Assembly: GCA_014802335.1 (NCBI GenBank)
Contig: JAAVCL010000006.1
Coordinates: forward strand, 17,811-81,810
Direction: 5' to 3'
DNA: 64,000 nt
Origin: Bacteroides sp.
GTDB taxonomy: Bacteria; Bacteroidota; Bacteroidia; Bacteroidales; Muribaculaceae
Positions 63,016-64,000 of the stretch are shown here, one piece after another (the stretch's first letter is position 1; every line of letters starts with the position of its first letter). The notes beneath the pieces are model-generated. The model ran no database searches. It was not told the DNA's origin and worked only from the letters and a program-made list of their open reading frames with translations. A program made the translations under genes and the position numbers.

Positions 63016-64000
63016 TCACTTAATCAGTTTTGTCGTTTTGCCTCCGGCTTTGACAATGTAGATTCCTTTCGGAAGATCACCTTCCGTGGCCGAACCATCA
63101 AGGCGGTTACCTTGCAAGTCAATCAGTTGATATTCAGTCTTATCTGTTTCGGAGGTTACTGTGTCAACTCCCGAATTGCTTTTGATTACGCAGAGTGTTG
63201 GTTCGGAAAGGAACATTATGGCGCCTGTGCGCACATTGAGTTGTGACAGCGCTATGTAACATTCCTCTCCATCCATTACGTATGCTTGGAGGTTGGATAG
63301 CAATGTGTTGATATCCATTTCTCTACTTTCGTTCTCCTCCAGATCGCATGCCCACGGGTTGCTGTATGCGATGAGTTGGGTGATTGATTTGTTCAGCAGA
63401 GTGACTGTCAAAATGCTTAACATCGGCTCATCGGTCGGATTTTCTATGCGTCCGGTCACCTTTATGGGTTGCAGCAGATCGATTTCCGCCGGATAAGAGG
63501 TATCCAGAAAATCTGGGCTTCCAACTTCAATCTCTTCAAATGTGGGTTCGCCATTTCCGATAGTAAGGATAGCGGTCCGAGATTCATAGAGTGGTGAAAG
63601 CACCGGGCGCACCTCGTCAGAGTCTGCCGAAAGTGAATAGATCACCTCAACCATATATTCTCCCGGCTGCAGTTCCGGCATTTCGAGTCCGAATTGTGTG
63701 AATCCGTTGGCCAGTGGAACGGTTTCATCGAAAGTCACAAGTTCGTCGATCGGTTCCCCGCCGTTCATCGGTGTAAAACGCAGGCCGATACTCGCATCCG
63801 GGTTGAGCGGGCCGGGGCCAATGTTGAATATCGTGCCGTCTACTACCGCGGCATTTTCTTCCGGGTAATACGAATACTCCACGGTGTTGTTGATAATCAT
63901 CGTGGCATTCCAGGTCGAATCACCGTTTGTGTCAGGCCGGATTCCAATCACCACATCCTGCATATAGTCAAACCCACCGTCGGCACCTCCGATTCCCTGA
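63016..64000 (-). CDS. C-terminal part of a T9SS-tailed secreted protein, possibly a C10 peptidase
   Basis: 328 codons are present; the frame stays open to the right edge (it reads QGIGGADGGFDYMQDVVIGI at the start), so the gene begins outside the window. The segment GIGGADGGF-Y-Q-VVIGI-P resembles the end of the catalytic region in Bacteroidetes C10 peptidases; next come two Ig-like domains (about 30-125 and 130-240 of the visible part) and a T9SS tail (YQLIDLQGNRLDGSA ... GIYIVKAGGKTTKLIK). Peptidase assignment is inference, as the active site is not visible. Confidence 0.72.
   Translation of the reverse strand, partial: QGIGGADGGFDYMQDVVIGIRPDTNGDSTWNATMIINNTVEYSYYPEENAAVVDGTIFNIGPGPLNPDASIGLRFTPMNGGEPIDELVTFDETVPLANGFTQFGLEMPELQPGEYMVEVIYSLSADSDEVRPVLSPLYESRTAILTIGNGEPTFEEIEVGSPDFLDTSYPAEIDLLQPIKVTGRIENPTDEPMLSILTVTLLNKSITQLIAYSNPWACDLEENESREMDINTLLSNLQAYVMDGEECYIALSQLNVRTGAIMFLSEPTLCVIKSNSGVDTVTSETDKTEYQLIDLQGNRLDGSATEGDLPKGIYIVKAGGKTTKLIK

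Overview
The window looks like a chromosomal segment of a gut Bacteroidales bacterium, most likely near the Muribaculaceae. The evidence is the gene content and the signals. There are several secreted proteins with Por/T9SS-type C-terminal tails, C10 (streptopain-like) peptidase, BACON-like and BspA-like leucine-rich proteins, one-polypeptide TPR/HTH regulators, SufB and DUF5683/ParAB neighbourhoods, and promoters of the Bacteroidetes kind (TTG(C/G)-N18-20-TAnnTTTG). The genus is inference. Most genes lie on the minus strand; the exceptions are the 1.2-7.1 kb amylase pair and the 48.6-52.3 kb tsaE-birA run.

Layout. 0-1.2 kb: an AAA/DUF4143 ATPase cut by the window edge and a headless gene remnant. 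1.2-7.1 kb: a GLUG-repeat secreted protein and a very large amylase carrying two complete GH13 domains, closed by a long palindrome. 7.4-8.3 kb: a compact three-gene cassette around a DUF3990 ADP-ribosyltransferase-like protein. 8.7-21.4 kb: a lipoprotein, a glycosyltransferase, an AlaDH-like enzyme and aroK, then DUF2752 and dispanin genes, then a long envelope run (msbA-like ABC exporter, lpxL-like acyltransferase, two ABC-2 permeases, HlyD adaptor, TolC channel) read from a clear promoter at 21.5 kb. 21.7-22.8 kb: a MNT/HepT toxin-antitoxin pair whose hepT is split by a 163-bp miniature element, and an IS110 remnant. 22.9-26.4 kb: two tandem polytopic membrane proteins and tRNA-Gln. 26.6-34 kb: coiled-coil protein, small lipoproteins, an outer-membrane barrel, a BACON-like lipoprotein, a C10 peptidase, a small secreted protein behind a second copy of the miniature element, and a TPR/HTH regulator.

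34-47 kb: a T9SS-secreted GH13 amylase, DUF695, DUF2027, PhoH, SufB, an orphan phage terminase pair with an upstream TGTACA repeat block, a ZIP metal transporter and a GH31 alpha-glucosidase. 47-52.3 kb: a carboxynorspermidine-synthase-like enzyme, then plus-strand tsaE, birA, a flippase-like membrane protein, a one-TM protein and an LRR protein. 52.5-64 kb: RidA, MATE pump, lipoprotein, DegT aminotransferase, NhaD antiporter, LysM lytic transglycosylase, DUF5683, ParB, ParA and the C-terminal part of a T9SS-tailed secreted protein.

Three glycoside hydrolases (double GH13, single GH13, GH31) suggest extracellular starch or alpha-glucan use without a SusC/SusD pair in view. Intergenic DNA is rich in two repeat families: a TA-flanked 163-bp miniature element (two full copies, one truncated) and palindromic GACGTGGCGTGCCACGTC-type repeats, one of which forms the end of aroK. 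The strongest single observation is the hepT insertion: removing the element plus one TA restores a complete, in-frame HepT protein with its RX4HXY motif.
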